A DNA stretch of 64,000 nt from Lewinellaceae bacterium (GTDB taxonomy: Bacteria > Bacteroidota > Bacteroidia > Chitinophagales > Saprospiraceae), in the NCBI GenBank assembly GCA_020636025.1, contig JACJYQ010000001.1:186001-250000 (forward strand). Direction: 5' to 3'. Positions 31,757 through 40,494 of this stretch are shown here, piece after piece. Within the stretch, counting starts at the first letter, position 1. Each line of letters begins with the position of its first letter. A program made the translations under genes and the position numbers. A model generated the notes under the pieces. It ran no database searches and was not told where the DNA came from. It worked only from the letters and a program-made list of their open reading frames with translations.

Positions 31757-33132
31757 GTCAATTCTTCATTTTCTGAAAACCAAATAAAGGCCAGCCCGAA
31801 GGCAACGCAGGGTAGCGCCAAACGCATTCCGCTATGCATCATGGTGAACATCGAGAGTCCATAAAAAGTGAGCATCCACTGTCTGTTTTTATTGCTCTTT
31901 AATCGTCTGAAATGGAAGAATGGCAGCAGGATAAAGGCGCAAACCAGCGCAATCAAACCTGGGACACCGTGCTCGCCCAACATCCTGGTAAATTCTGTGT
32001 GCGAAGCAATTCGTTCATCGGCGCTATCACCAATCCTGAATATGGTACCCCTTCCTAATCCGATGCCCAGTATGGGGTTTTCTGCAAAGGCAGTAAGCTC
32101 TGTTTCCATGATTTCTTTTCTGCCCGTGAGATATCTGGATTCAGAAATGCTTCGACCTAAAATGACCTCAGAGGTGGATACACCCTGATAGCGGTACAAA
32201 AGAAAATTATCCGTAAGATCATTGGTTATAAAGGCCACGAGTAGCAAAAACAATACACCCATTGTCAATCTGCCGAACTGTGTTCGAACGAGCCTTCTAT
32301 AACTCTTTGATATAAAAAATAAGGCAAGCATACTGAGACCAATGGAACCGAATGCCCCGATCATGCCTCCACGGGAAAAGGTTAATAAACCCCTGAAAAC
32401 CAACAGGATAAGCAATAAATAGTCAAAAATTGAATTGCCAAACGGCGAAAATCCAAATAGCAGTCCCAAAAAGAGCAATACAATCGCCCAGCCAAGTATG
32501 CTGGAAACCTGGTTTGGTCCAAACCCTCCACTGGCTGCGTAATTTGAACCTCCAACAAAATCAATTTCAGACAGGCTTTTTCCCAGGAATAAAAGCGTTA
32601 CCAAGGTTATGGCTGGCAACAAGGCAACCCTGATTAATTTTTCCAATTGTTCAGCTGTCACTTTCTTTTGATAAAAATACCAACCAGCGACAAACAGGGT
32701 AATAATGCCACTTAAGTACTGAGATATCAGATCCAGCATTCTGTCTTCTGACACGCCCCCATATACGGTTGTAATCAATACGCCGGGAAGCAGTAGCAAC
32801 AGATAGACCCATAGCAAGTAAGGTCTTTCGCGATTTTTAAAAGTAAAGAGCAAGCCGGTACCAAAAATGGCAATGCAACTGTATTTCCCAAACTCCCAGA
32901 AAAGCGAAACCTTGCTCATTCTGGAAAGTATCTCAAAACTCGTCATATACAAACCGTAAAAAGCTGCCAACTGATCGCGATCCCTGGAAGCCAGAATATC
33001 CAGAACAGCAAGTCCGGCAAAGGCGACATAATACACAGCAATGCCTTGAGGAAAGAACCGAGCCATAAAGCCAAGGCCAATGTGCAGCAATATGGCCAGG
33101 ATGGGATGCTTACTGAAAAAACGGATGATCAA
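31753..33132 (-). CDS. O-antigen ligase/polymerase-like (Wzy) membrane protein
   Basis: A 459-residue integral membrane protein with about eleven hydrophobic segments and the Wzy_C/O-antigen ligase-type signature FSRGGMIGAFGSIG in the C-terminal half, followed by a periplasmic loop with a short RxSxSESRY stretch. In a block with a flippase and Wza/Wzc it is the obvious candidate for repeat-unit polymerase. It starts at a TTG that overlaps the previous stop (TTGA). Confidence 0.82.
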   Translation of the reverse strand: MIIRFFSKHPILAILLHIGLGFMARFFPQGIAVYYVAFAGLAVLDILASRDRDQLAAFYGLYMTSFEILSRMSKVSLFWEFGKYSCIAIFGTGLLFTFKNRERPYLLWVYLLLLLPGVLITTVYGGVSEDRMLDLISQYLSGIITLFVAGWYFYQKKVTAEQLEKLIRVALLPAITLVTLLFLGKSLSEIDFVGGSNYAASGGFGPNQVSSILGWAIVLLFLGLLFGFSPFGNSIFDYLLLILLVFRGLLTFSRGGMIGAFGSIGLSMLALFFISKSYRRLVRTQFGRLTMGVLFLLLVAFITNDLTDNFLLYRYQGVSTSEVILGRSISESRYLTGRKEIMETELTAFAENPILGIGLGRGTIFRIGDSADERIASHTEFTRMLGEHGVPGLIALVCAFILLPFFHFRRLKSNKNRQWMLTFYGLSMFTMMHSGMRLALPCVAFGLAFIWFSENEELT

Positions 33133-34289
33133 GGATCTACTTTTTGAAGGATTTTCGAGGTTACCCGTTTTACAAAATACTCGTAGGTAAAGGCATTGCT
33201 TAGTTGAGAGGCTTTTTTTGCGATGGATTGCAGCTTGTCTGCATCGGGTAGGGTATTTATCGCTTTTACCAGTGCTCCATGGGAAAGGCTTGCCGTTTGT
33301 AGTAAAAACCCATTCTCCTCATGATTGATATACTGTCCAATACACGAAACATTCGAAACCATGGGAATACAACCGAAATTGGCCGCTTCGGCAATTACTT
33401 TTGGAAAGCCTTCAGCTGCGGAGGGTAGTAACAGAATGTGAGAATTGGCCATGATTCGAGCCACTTCAGTTCTGTTTTGAAAGCCATGTACTTCAACGCT
33501 GAAGTCAACACTTGTTGAAAGCTGAATGCACTCATTCATTAATGGCCCGTCACCTACTAAATGAAGTGCGCCAATTCTCTTGTTTGTCTTGAGTTGTTGA
33601 AAAGCCTGCAAAATCCAGTGAACTCCTTTTGCAGCCTCCAGGCGGCCTACAAAGCAAAAGTTGAGCGGGTCACGGAAGGACTTCGTTTGTAGAATTTGCC
33701 TGCCTTTTTCAATATCTGAAGTATACAGACAGGGGTTTTCGAAACTGAGACAGTGTTTTGGTTGTCCTGGCCATTGACCGTTGATGGTAACTGTTGAATT
33801 CGAGGCGCGCTTTAACAAATCCCGTTGAATAGTAAAAAAACGTGGCGCGGTTTCCTGAACCCAGTTGCCAGCGTATTTGTGCCAGAAAATTTTGCCTGGA
33901 ATAATGAAGGAAATCAAGGTTGCGAGAAAAGCCGGACTGGATGGCGCTCTCGTGTATACCACTCGGTGGCGGAATATTTCTTTTGCAATCATCCAAAGCA
34001 TCCAGGGAGTGTAAAGCAATACTTCCAGTTTGTCGACAAAACTGTCGCCTCCGCATTTTTTTAGAAAAATCAACTTGATGTTTTTGTCCTGAACAAGGCT
34101 CAATGATGGATTGTCCACCAAATCCGGACGGTTAAATCCAATCCAGGTAATTTGACTGAATAAGGGTGACAAAGCCAGAATTTCCGAGACAACCGGCGCT
34201 CTTGCATAAAACAGATCATCCTTCCCATACATGGCTGTATCGGATACGATTAACAGTTTGGGCTTATCCTCTGGTAAAATTTCAGACAT
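33129..34289 (-). CDS. Family 4-type glycosyltransferase
   Basis: A 386-residue GT-B glycosyltransferase. The donor-binding half contains FVGRLEAAKGVHWIL, LVGDGPLMNE and LPSAAEGFPKVIAEAANFG, with the EGFPKVIAE motif in place. The first 40 bases of the gene overlap the preceding glycosyltransferase gene, long for this block, so the true start may be slightly further in. Specificity unknown. Confidence 0.78.
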   Translation of the reverse strand: MSEILPEDKPKLLIVSDTAMYGKDDLFYARAPVVSEILALSPLFSQITWIGFNRPDLVDNPSLSLVQDKNIKLIFLKKCGGDSFVDKLEVLLYTPWMLWMIAKEIFRHRVVYTRAPSSPAFLATLISFIIPGKIFWHKYAGNWVQETAPRFFTIQRDLLKRASNSTVTINGQWPGQPKHCLSFENPCLYTSDIEKGRQILQTKSFRDPLNFCFVGRLEAAKGVHWILQAFQQLKTNKRIGALHLVGDGPLMNECIQLSTSVDFSVEVHGFQNRTEVARIMANSHILLLPSAAEGFPKVIAEAANFGCIPMVSNVSCIGQYINHEENGFLLQTASLSHGALVKAINTLPDADKLQSIAKKASQLSNAFTYEYFVKRVTSKILQKVDP

Positions 34290-35290
34290 TTCTCCGTGTA
34301 AGCATCTGGCCCAAATTCTTTGGAAAAAACTTGCTCCATTTTGCTGGTATCTGCTTTGCTTCCCAAAAGGCTTTCAATTCTTTGTACCCAATCCGCACAG
34401 TTGAAGTTTTGAAGAAAATATTCAGGAAATTCAATGGCAAGCTGCTCAGAAATTTCTCCTGTCTGGTACGACAAAAAAGGCAGTCCCTGAGCCAGGTATT
34501 CAAGCAGCACCAAGGGGCCGGATTCGCGTACCGAAGTATGCAGTCCAAGCCGGAATTTTGGAAGCTCAGCCTGAATATTGACAAAATCGGTTTTCAGTTG
34601 TACTTGTTGGTCAAGTCCTTTTTTAAGTATCAGGTTTTTAATCATCTCAAAATAAGAATCGTCTCTTATTTGTCCGATTATTGTCATTGGACATGAAAGT
34701 CGGGCTGCCAGCTCAATGGCAAATTCAATGTTTTTGCCTGCTTTGAAATTCGATACCAGTACAATTCCTTCTGGCGCTGGATATTGAATTTTTTCCTGAG
34801 GAGTAACGATGTTTCGAAGCAGCAGGCTGTGATCTTCTCTTACCCCAAGAGAACTGATAGCCCAGTTTGTTAAAGCCTTGCTCACACCAATGTACCAGGA
34901 TGGCCGCAGGATCCAGTTAAACATAAAAGGAACCGAAGGATCATAATCGATCTTGCTGGTATGGTCATGCAAAATGAACGGGGTTTTCAGGCGGAAAACG
35001 TATCCAAACAGGCGACAGTAGCGGTAGTTATGTCGCATGTGCACATGGATCAGGTCAAATTGCCTTGCCAGTTTGAGGTATTTATAAATGGCCAGCGGAT
35101 CGAAGCGACCTTTTCGATTCAGGCATGTAATTGGGATTTTTGCATGCAATTGTTGAGCGATTGGGCCTGCAGCCCGAAGGCATAGAACTTCAACCTGTAC
35201 ACTCGCATTAAACAGCAAATTCGACAGATCAATGGCCACTCGCTCTGCGCCGCCAACTTCAAAAGTGTCAATCACCTGCAATACCCTCAT
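34250..35290 (-). CDS. Family 4-type glycosyltransferase
   Basis: A 346-residue GT-B glycosyltransferase starting MRVLQVIDTFEVGGAERVAIDLS, the classical N-terminal glycine loop of GT4. The C-terminal signature is SVRESGPLVLLEYLAQGLPF. The ATG at 35290 overlaps the upstream stop as TGATG; a TTG one codon earlier is less likely. It belongs to a run of five consecutive glycosyltransferase genes (33129-38999). Confidence 0.82.
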   Translation of the reverse strand: MRVLQVIDTFEVGGAERVAIDLSNLLFNASVQVEVLCLRAAGPIAQQLHAKIPITCLNRKGRFDPLAIYKYLKLARQFDLIHVHMRHNYRYCRLFGYVFRLKTPFILHDHTSKIDYDPSVPFMFNWILRPSWYIGVSKALTNWAISSLGVREDHSLLLRNIVTPQEKIQYPAPEGIVLVSNFKAGKNIEFAIELAARLSCPMTIIGQIRDDSYFEMIKNLILKKGLDQQVQLKTDFVNIQAELPKFRLGLHTSVRESGPLVLLEYLAQGLPFLSYQTGEISEQLAIEFPEYFLQNFNCADWVQRIESLLGSKADTSKMEQVFSKEFGPDAYTEKCLKFYQRISPNC

Positions 35291-36630
35291 CAAAGTGTAT
35301 CAATTTTTGCACCTTCCTGTAGCATTCTGGATGAAGCTCGCCAGGAACGCCAAACCTGAACGCCGATCTTGGGCAATAGAATTATGGTTAGGATACTACC
35401 CAGGAATAGCAAGGCGCGATTGGCTTTGTAGCGATAGGGGATGAGTGACGGTAATATCCCGATTATAACAGCATGCCAGACATTTGCTGAAGGAAAATAC
35501 TTGCGAAAAAAGTACAACACGCTGGGAATTGGTCTTGGCGCCCAGAATGATTTCGGTCTGTATGCATCCCAGCTTCCCATTTCCCTGAGTCCGCCTTTCC
35601 CTACTTTCAAGTGTAATCTCTTCGCCCGGCAATTGGAGATGCTTTTAAAACCTGCCAGGTAGGCACGTAATCCGAACTCTCCGTCGCCCATCCGCTGCCC
35701 TTCAAATTGTCGGTCGAACAGTCCGGTGACCTCAAAGACCTTCCTGTGAATCATTACATTTCCGGTATCCAATTTGTCGGCCCAACGAAAAAATCTGTAA
35801 TTCTCGGGAATACGGTCGCCGGTTCTTGAAAATGACACACCAGCTGAAATATCTGCCTGAAAATAGTCCAGGCATTTTACATGCTCACTAATCCAATCAG
35901 GTTCCACTCTTGAGTCATCATCGAAAAGCAATATCAAATTTGCTTTGGACAATTTGATTGCCGTATTTCTGGCTTGCCATAAAGCTTTTTCAGGTTGCTG
36001 AAGCACTGTAAGTTTTAGCTGAAATGATTCATAAAAATCCGCCTCAAAAGGCGTAGATTGATCTATTACAATCACTTCGAAATTTGGGTAGTCCTGCTTT
36101 TCAAGATCTTCAAGCGCATTTGTAAGATGTGGATACCGGTTTAGTGTGGGTATGATCACACTAACCATTGGTCCCGAGTTAAGAAGACTTGAATTGAAAT
36201 TATTGTAGGCTTGATCATGTGGAAATACTTCGCTGTAGTGATCAAGCCTTTTTGTGTTTCGTTGACTAAAAAAAGCGCGAGTTTCGCGGAATGGATTGTG
36301 CAGCGTGAGTATTCTCAAACTAAGAATGTACCATGACCATATCGGATGAAAATGCCTGCGGACGAAGCGATAATTATCCGTTACTGAACTAATAGGTGAA
36401 ACAATTGCATCAAGAGCACATTCAGCATTTTTAATAAAGCCTTTGTGCCACATCTGGTAGGCCGCATCAAGGTTAGTCGAACTCAGATTTTCGTAACCTT
36501 CATCTAAATCAATGCTGTCCAATTCATCTGTTGGGACTTTATCCTTGTCGCAAAAATAGAGGGCGTTATGCCTTGAGGGAAGGTTGTAATACCATACCGG
36601 GTTGACATATTTTAAAAACAGAAAGAGCAA
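35290..36630 (-). CDS. Family 2 glycosyltransferase with extra N-terminal region
   Basis: A 446-residue protein. The central GT-A domain (about residues 150-370) has VSVIIPTLNRYPHL, VIDQS and the metal site LLFDDDSRVEPDW. About 145 residues precede it, with no recognised domain but several Trp/Tyr. Near the C-terminus two hydrophobic segments (about residues 385-430) may bind the membrane. The start is a TTG at 36630; no nearby ATG exists. The extra N-terminal part is unusual for GT2. Confidence 0.78.
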   Translation of the reverse strand: MLFLFLKYVNPVWYYNLPSRHNALYFCDKDKVPTDELDSIDLDEGYENLSSTNLDAAYQMWHKGFIKNAECALDAIVSPISSVTDNYRFVRRHFHPIWSWYILSLRILTLHNPFRETRAFFSQRNTKRLDHYSEVFPHDQAYNNFNSSLLNSGPMVSVIIPTLNRYPHLTNALEDLEKQDYPNFEVIVIDQSTPFEADFYESFQLKLTVLQQPEKALWQARNTAIKLSKANLILLFDDDSRVEPDWISEHVKCLDYFQADISAGVSFSRTGDRIPENYRFFRWADKLDTGNVMIHRKVFEVTGLFDRQFEGQRMGDGEFGLRAYLAGFKSISNCRAKRLHLKVGKGGLREMGSWDAYRPKSFWAPRPIPSVLYFFRKYFPSANVWHAVIIGILPSLIPYRYKANRALLFLGSILTIILLPKIGVQVWRSWRASSRMLQEGAKIDTL

Positions 36631-36639
36631 ATTGTTTAC

Positions 36640-37821
36640 TTAGCTGGTGAAAAAGTCTTCAAATGCCTTTTGCTGAATTTTAATATTGAATGTGCTTTCT
36701 ACCCTTTTCCTGGCATTTTGAACAATCCTGGAAACTTCATCATGTGGAAGACTTAGAACTTCCTCAATTTTATTGGCCAGCGCTTCAGGATGTTGCCTGT
36801 GAACTACCCAGCCAGTTTCACCATCCATGATATTCTCCTGTAATCCATCTGCATCCGAGACTATGCAAGGCAGTCCAGATGCCTGTGCTTCCAGCACCGC
36901 ATTCCCGAAACCTTCCTGCAGGCTGTATTGAATGTACAGATCAGCATTTTGATAGTAGGATAAGGTTTGCTCTGGTGAGCATCTTCCTTTAAAAACCACC
37001 TTGTCATTCAGGCTGTATTGCTTTGTTAAATACGACAAGCGCTCCAATTCGGCGCCCGCTCCAATGATGGTAAAGCTGAATGTTAAACCCTTTGCGTGAA
37101 GCATGGAAAGTGCTTTCAGGGTTTGATCAAGTCCTTTTATCCAATGAAGTCTGGCCACAGTCAGTATTTCTAAGCGCTGTTTTTCAGGCTTTGAAAACCA
37201 CCTTCCTTCCGTTTTGCAAGGGATCTTCGTTAAGTCAACAGCCGGATATATGACTTCGGAATCTAGGCTTCCAGGTTTCCCCAACCTGGTGAGTTGGGTT
37301 TGCAGACCTTTGGAAATTACATGGACCTTATCCACCACCCGCCACATTTTCTGATAACAATTCGGATGACTGAGCGGATAAACATAGGCATCCGAGCCTC
37401 TAAAACTCACTGCCATCTTAGCCCCGATGGCTTTTGCCGTGTGCTCCTTTCTAATGGCAGCTGTCCCAAATCCAAAATGCAGCCAATCCAGCTCTTTTGA
37501 TAAAATATGGGAGGATAAATACATGTTTTCCAGGTTTTGCCGCCAGGGAGTACCGCTTTGATGTTCCAATTGAAAAAAACGAATGGCGTTTTTCGGGGCT
37601 TTCAAAAACAGCATTTTGAGGTAAAAAACCAATAACCAAGCTTGCCAAAGCCGGGATTGTATAACGGGTGGAGGCGTTGCAAGTTTACATGGTAGGATTG
37701 CGTTTTTGCCTGCAGCAAACACGATGACTTCATGACCATTTTCCTGCAAGCCTCTGATTTTGTTGATGAGAAATGTCTCTGAATAATTTGGAACTGAGTT
37801 TAATACAAGTCCAATGCGCAT
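36640..37821 (-). CDS. Family 4 glycosyltransferase
   Basis: A 393-residue GT4 enzyme. Donor-site motif QEGFGNAVLEAQASGLPC near residue 300, preceded by ILTVARLHWIKGLDQTLKAL and FKGRCSPEQTL. It resembles its neighbour at 37821-38999 in length and motif wording (ARLHWIKG against GRFHWVKG), suggesting a tandem duplication. Start and upstream stop overlap as TGATG. Confidence 0.85.
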   Translation of the reverse strand: MRIGLVLNSVPNYSETFLINKIRGLQENGHEVIVFAAGKNAILPCKLATPPPVIQSRLWQAWLLVFYLKMLFLKAPKNAIRFFQLEHQSGTPWRQNLENMYLSSHILSKELDWLHFGFGTAAIRKEHTAKAIGAKMAVSFRGSDAYVYPLSHPNCYQKMWRVVDKVHVISKGLQTQLTRLGKPGSLDSEVIYPAVDLTKIPCKTEGRWFSKPEKQRLEILTVARLHWIKGLDQTLKALSMLHAKGLTFSFTIIGAGAELERLSYLTKQYSLNDKVVFKGRCSPEQTLSYYQNADLYIQYSLQEGFGNAVLEAQASGLPCIVSDADGLQENIMDGETGWVVHRQHPEALANKIEEVLSLPHDEVSRIVQNARKRVESTFNIKIQQKAFEDFFTS

Positions 37822-38999
37822 CAGTTCGTATCGGCCATTTGCGTGTAAAATCTGGAAAACCCACTCTTAAAAGCGCTCTCCGAAAAGTTGTTTCTGATGT
37901 GCTCCTGCGCTTTTTTTACCATGGCTGCCTTGATTTCAGGATTCTGGCTGTAGCATAGTTGAATCTTGCTTGCCAGCTCTTGAGCATGGCCACTTTCAAA
38001 AAGAAACCCGGTTTCTCCATCCGTAATGGCTTCTTGCATACCTCCACAATTGCTACTTACAACGGGCAAACCCATAGACATGGCCTCCAGAACGACATTT
38101 GCGATGCCCTCTTCGTAGCTTGGCAGCACCATTATATCTGATTCTGCCATGAGCTGAAGCACTTCAGTGTGCGGTTTTTCAGCTTGCAGGCTTACGCAAT
38201 CCTGAAGTCCTAACAATTGAATTTGCAGTAAAATTTCTTCCTGTTTGCCTTTCCCCACTATGGTATAGTGCAAGCTGACACCGGCGTCTTTAAGGTGCTT
38301 TACAGCCTCAAGTGCCAATGAATAGCCTTTCACCCAATGAAATCGACCTACTGAGATCAACCGACAAGGCTCCTTGGTAGTGTTTAAGCGTATGAGTTCC
38401 CTTGTTTTTTGGGCTGAGTAAATTACCTGAATCCTTTCTTTTTGTGCTCCTAATCCGATGGCTCGCTCTGCAATCGCATGTGAAACTGCGTGAAATCCAT
38501 CCACCCTTGGGAATAAGCCTTGATATAGTGCTGCAGTTTCAGGTTCGATTTGAGGAGAGATGTTGATTTGCGACCCGCGGAGGCTTACAGCCAGTTTTAC
38601 ACCAAACAATTCTTTTAGGAAAAACCAATCTGCCAGTGACTTTGCCCATTGGATATGAAAAACATCCGGCTGATGCAACACTGGCAATATTAACTTGGCC
38701 CAAAGACGGGTTCTTTTTCTAAACCCCGATTGCTGACTTTGAATGTGTTTTTTCAGTGCAAAGAAATTTCCGGGATTTGAAACAAGCAACTGGAACTGAT
38801 ACCAGGGAATGAAAAAAACAGCCTGCCAAAATGAACCAGGCATTGGAAATACTTTGATCAACTTATTTGAATAAGTGGGCTTTTTACCTTTAATCTGTCC
38901 AAAAAGATATACTTCATGACCCGTTTCAGCCAATTCGGTAATTAACTTTTCAATGAAAACCGTTGAAGGAATGATCCCTGAATACACCGCAATGCGCAT
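37821..38999 (-). CDS. Family 4 glycosyltransferase
   Basis: A 392-residue GT4 enzyme with SVGRFHWVKGYSLALEAV and LPSYEEGIANVVLEAMSMG, the full GT4 EGxxxxxLE signature. Probable paralogue of the next gene in the operon. It is separated from the flippase gene by one base. Confidence 0.85.
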   Translation of the reverse strand: MRIAVYSGIIPSTVFIEKLITELAETGHEVYLFGQIKGKKPTYSNKLIKVFPMPGSFWQAVFFIPWYQFQLLVSNPGNFFALKKHIQSQQSGFRKRTRLWAKLILPVLHQPDVFHIQWAKSLADWFFLKELFGVKLAVSLRGSQINISPQIEPETAALYQGLFPRVDGFHAVSHAIAERAIGLGAQKERIQVIYSAQKTRELIRLNTTKEPCRLISVGRFHWVKGYSLALEAVKHLKDAGVSLHYTIVGKGKQEEILLQIQLLGLQDCVSLQAEKPHTEVLQLMAESDIMVLPSYEEGIANVVLEAMSMGLPVVSSNCGGMQEAITDGETGFLFESGHAQELASKIQLCYSQNPEIKAAMVKKAQEHIRNNFSESAFKSGFSRFYTQMADTN

Positions 39000-39000
39000 C

Positions 39001-40452
39001 TTATTTTGCTCCGGATGGCAGCTTAAACGGGAGAAATTGCACGATCATTCTAAGGTGGTCAAACAACACTTTTTTAAAGAAAATATACATGACTAACACA
39101 AACGCCAATCCATAAATTGAGGCAAGTATGGGCAATGGAAATGAAGGAATCATACCCAGCAAAGCTGCTGCTGACAGGGCAGAAATAAAACTCGCCGGAA
39201 CTGATTCGGGAATAGATTTCCATTCAATTTGCAAAACCTGTTTGGCCAGTTGTAATTGAGTAAGTGAGCCTAAAACCCTGACTATGCTTACGCAAATACA
39301 AACAGTAATTAAACCAAAGCCTGAACCTAAATAGATCGACAACAATAGGATCGGGGCGAAAATCAGGCTGAAGTAAAAGCTGATCTTTTGCTTGCCCAGT
39401 GCCGACAACAAGCCGGAAGTAGGGCTGCTGAGCGACCTTAGAATGGCGAAACTAAGCAGTATTTGAAATGGAAGAATAGCCGATTCCCAATTGGCGCCGT
39501 AGAGGATGTTTATAAAATCGGCAGAAAAAACAGCCATTCCACCGTAAAGCGGAAAGAAAACCACTGCGATGGTGGAGATCATTTTCAGGTAATAGGTTTT
39601 TACATGCCCGGGTTCTTCCTTTTTCATGGCAAATAAGGGCAGGGAAATGTTGGCGACAATGGGGAGCAGGTGTTTATTGAAAAAGTTGGCCGTTTTGAAA
39701 GCAATGTCATAGATCCCCAAAGCCTGGATGCCTAATAATTTACCGATGATCAGGTTGTCGCCATCATTGGTGAATTTAGAGATGATCTGGGAGCCAAAAA
39801 GATATTTGGTGTATTGCAAAATACTGCCCCAGTGCCTCAATCCAAATTGTCTGAAATCCGGTTTTATCTTGCTCAGTTTCAGGAGAATAAACCAGGAAAT
39901 GGGAGTAATGAATGTCGCAGGAATAACCAGTGAGTAAATGCCCATTCCCCAAAAAGCCAGCGCCGCCTGGCTAAGTTGAGAGATGGTGCCCATTACACTC
40001 ATGTAAAATATGAAGGATTTGTACTCCAGCTTTTTTCTTAACAGGGCATTGGGTACGTTTCTCAAGGTGGAGAAAACAAAACCAATGGCCAGCAACCAAA
40101 CCAGATTTGTTATTCTCTCATCCTGATAAAAGGATGCCCAAAATGGCGCTATGAACAGCAGAACTATGAAAATGAACAGGGCAATCAGGCAATTCAACCA
40201 GAAGGCAGCATTTTGTATCTCGGATTCATCCTCGCCTTTGTAGTAGATGAGATAATCACCGATTCCGGCATTTCCAAAAACCTGCATGAAACCAATTAGC
40301 GTATTGGAGATCGCAACCAATCCAAAATCTTCTGGCGATAGCACCCTGGCGAGGTAGGCCATCACAAACAGATTTAAGAACCCTCCCCAGGCTTTTCTGA
40401 AAAACAGACTTATCCCGGCAGTCCCGGCTTTGCGGGAAATGTCATCTGCCAT
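39001..40452 (-). CDS. Wzx-type polysaccharide flippase
   Basis: A 483-residue membrane protein of the MOP exporter superfamily (lipopolysaccharide biosynthesis/Polysacc_synt type) with about 12-14 spans. The N-terminal RKAWGGFLNLFVMAYLARVL and DFGLVAISNTLIGF motifs are typical. It would flip the undecaprenyl-linked repeat unit to the periplasm for the Wzy-like polymerase. Confidence 0.88.
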   Translation of the reverse strand: MADDISRKAGTAGISLFFRKAWGGFLNLFVMAYLARVLSPEDFGLVAISNTLIGFMQVFGNAGIGDYLIYYKGEDESEIQNAAFWLNCLIALFIFIVLLFIAPFWASFYQDERITNLVWLLAIGFVFSTLRNVPNALLRKKLEYKSFIFYMSVMGTISQLSQAALAFWGMGIYSLVIPATFITPISWFILLKLSKIKPDFRQFGLRHWGSILQYTKYLFGSQIISKFTNDGDNLIIGKLLGIQALGIYDIAFKTANFFNKHLLPIVANISLPLFAMKKEEPGHVKTYYLKMISTIAVVFFPLYGGMAVFSADFINILYGANWESAILPFQILLSFAILRSLSSPTSGLLSALGKQKISFYFSLIFAPILLLSIYLGSGFGLITVCICVSIVRVLGSLTQLQLAKQVLQIEWKSIPESVPASFISALSAAALLGMIPSFPLPILASIYGLAFVLVMYIFFKKVLFDHLRMIVQFLPFKLPSGAK

Positions 40453-40494
40453 GAGAGCTCAGGATATTTACAGGAAGGTACTTAATGGTCTTGA

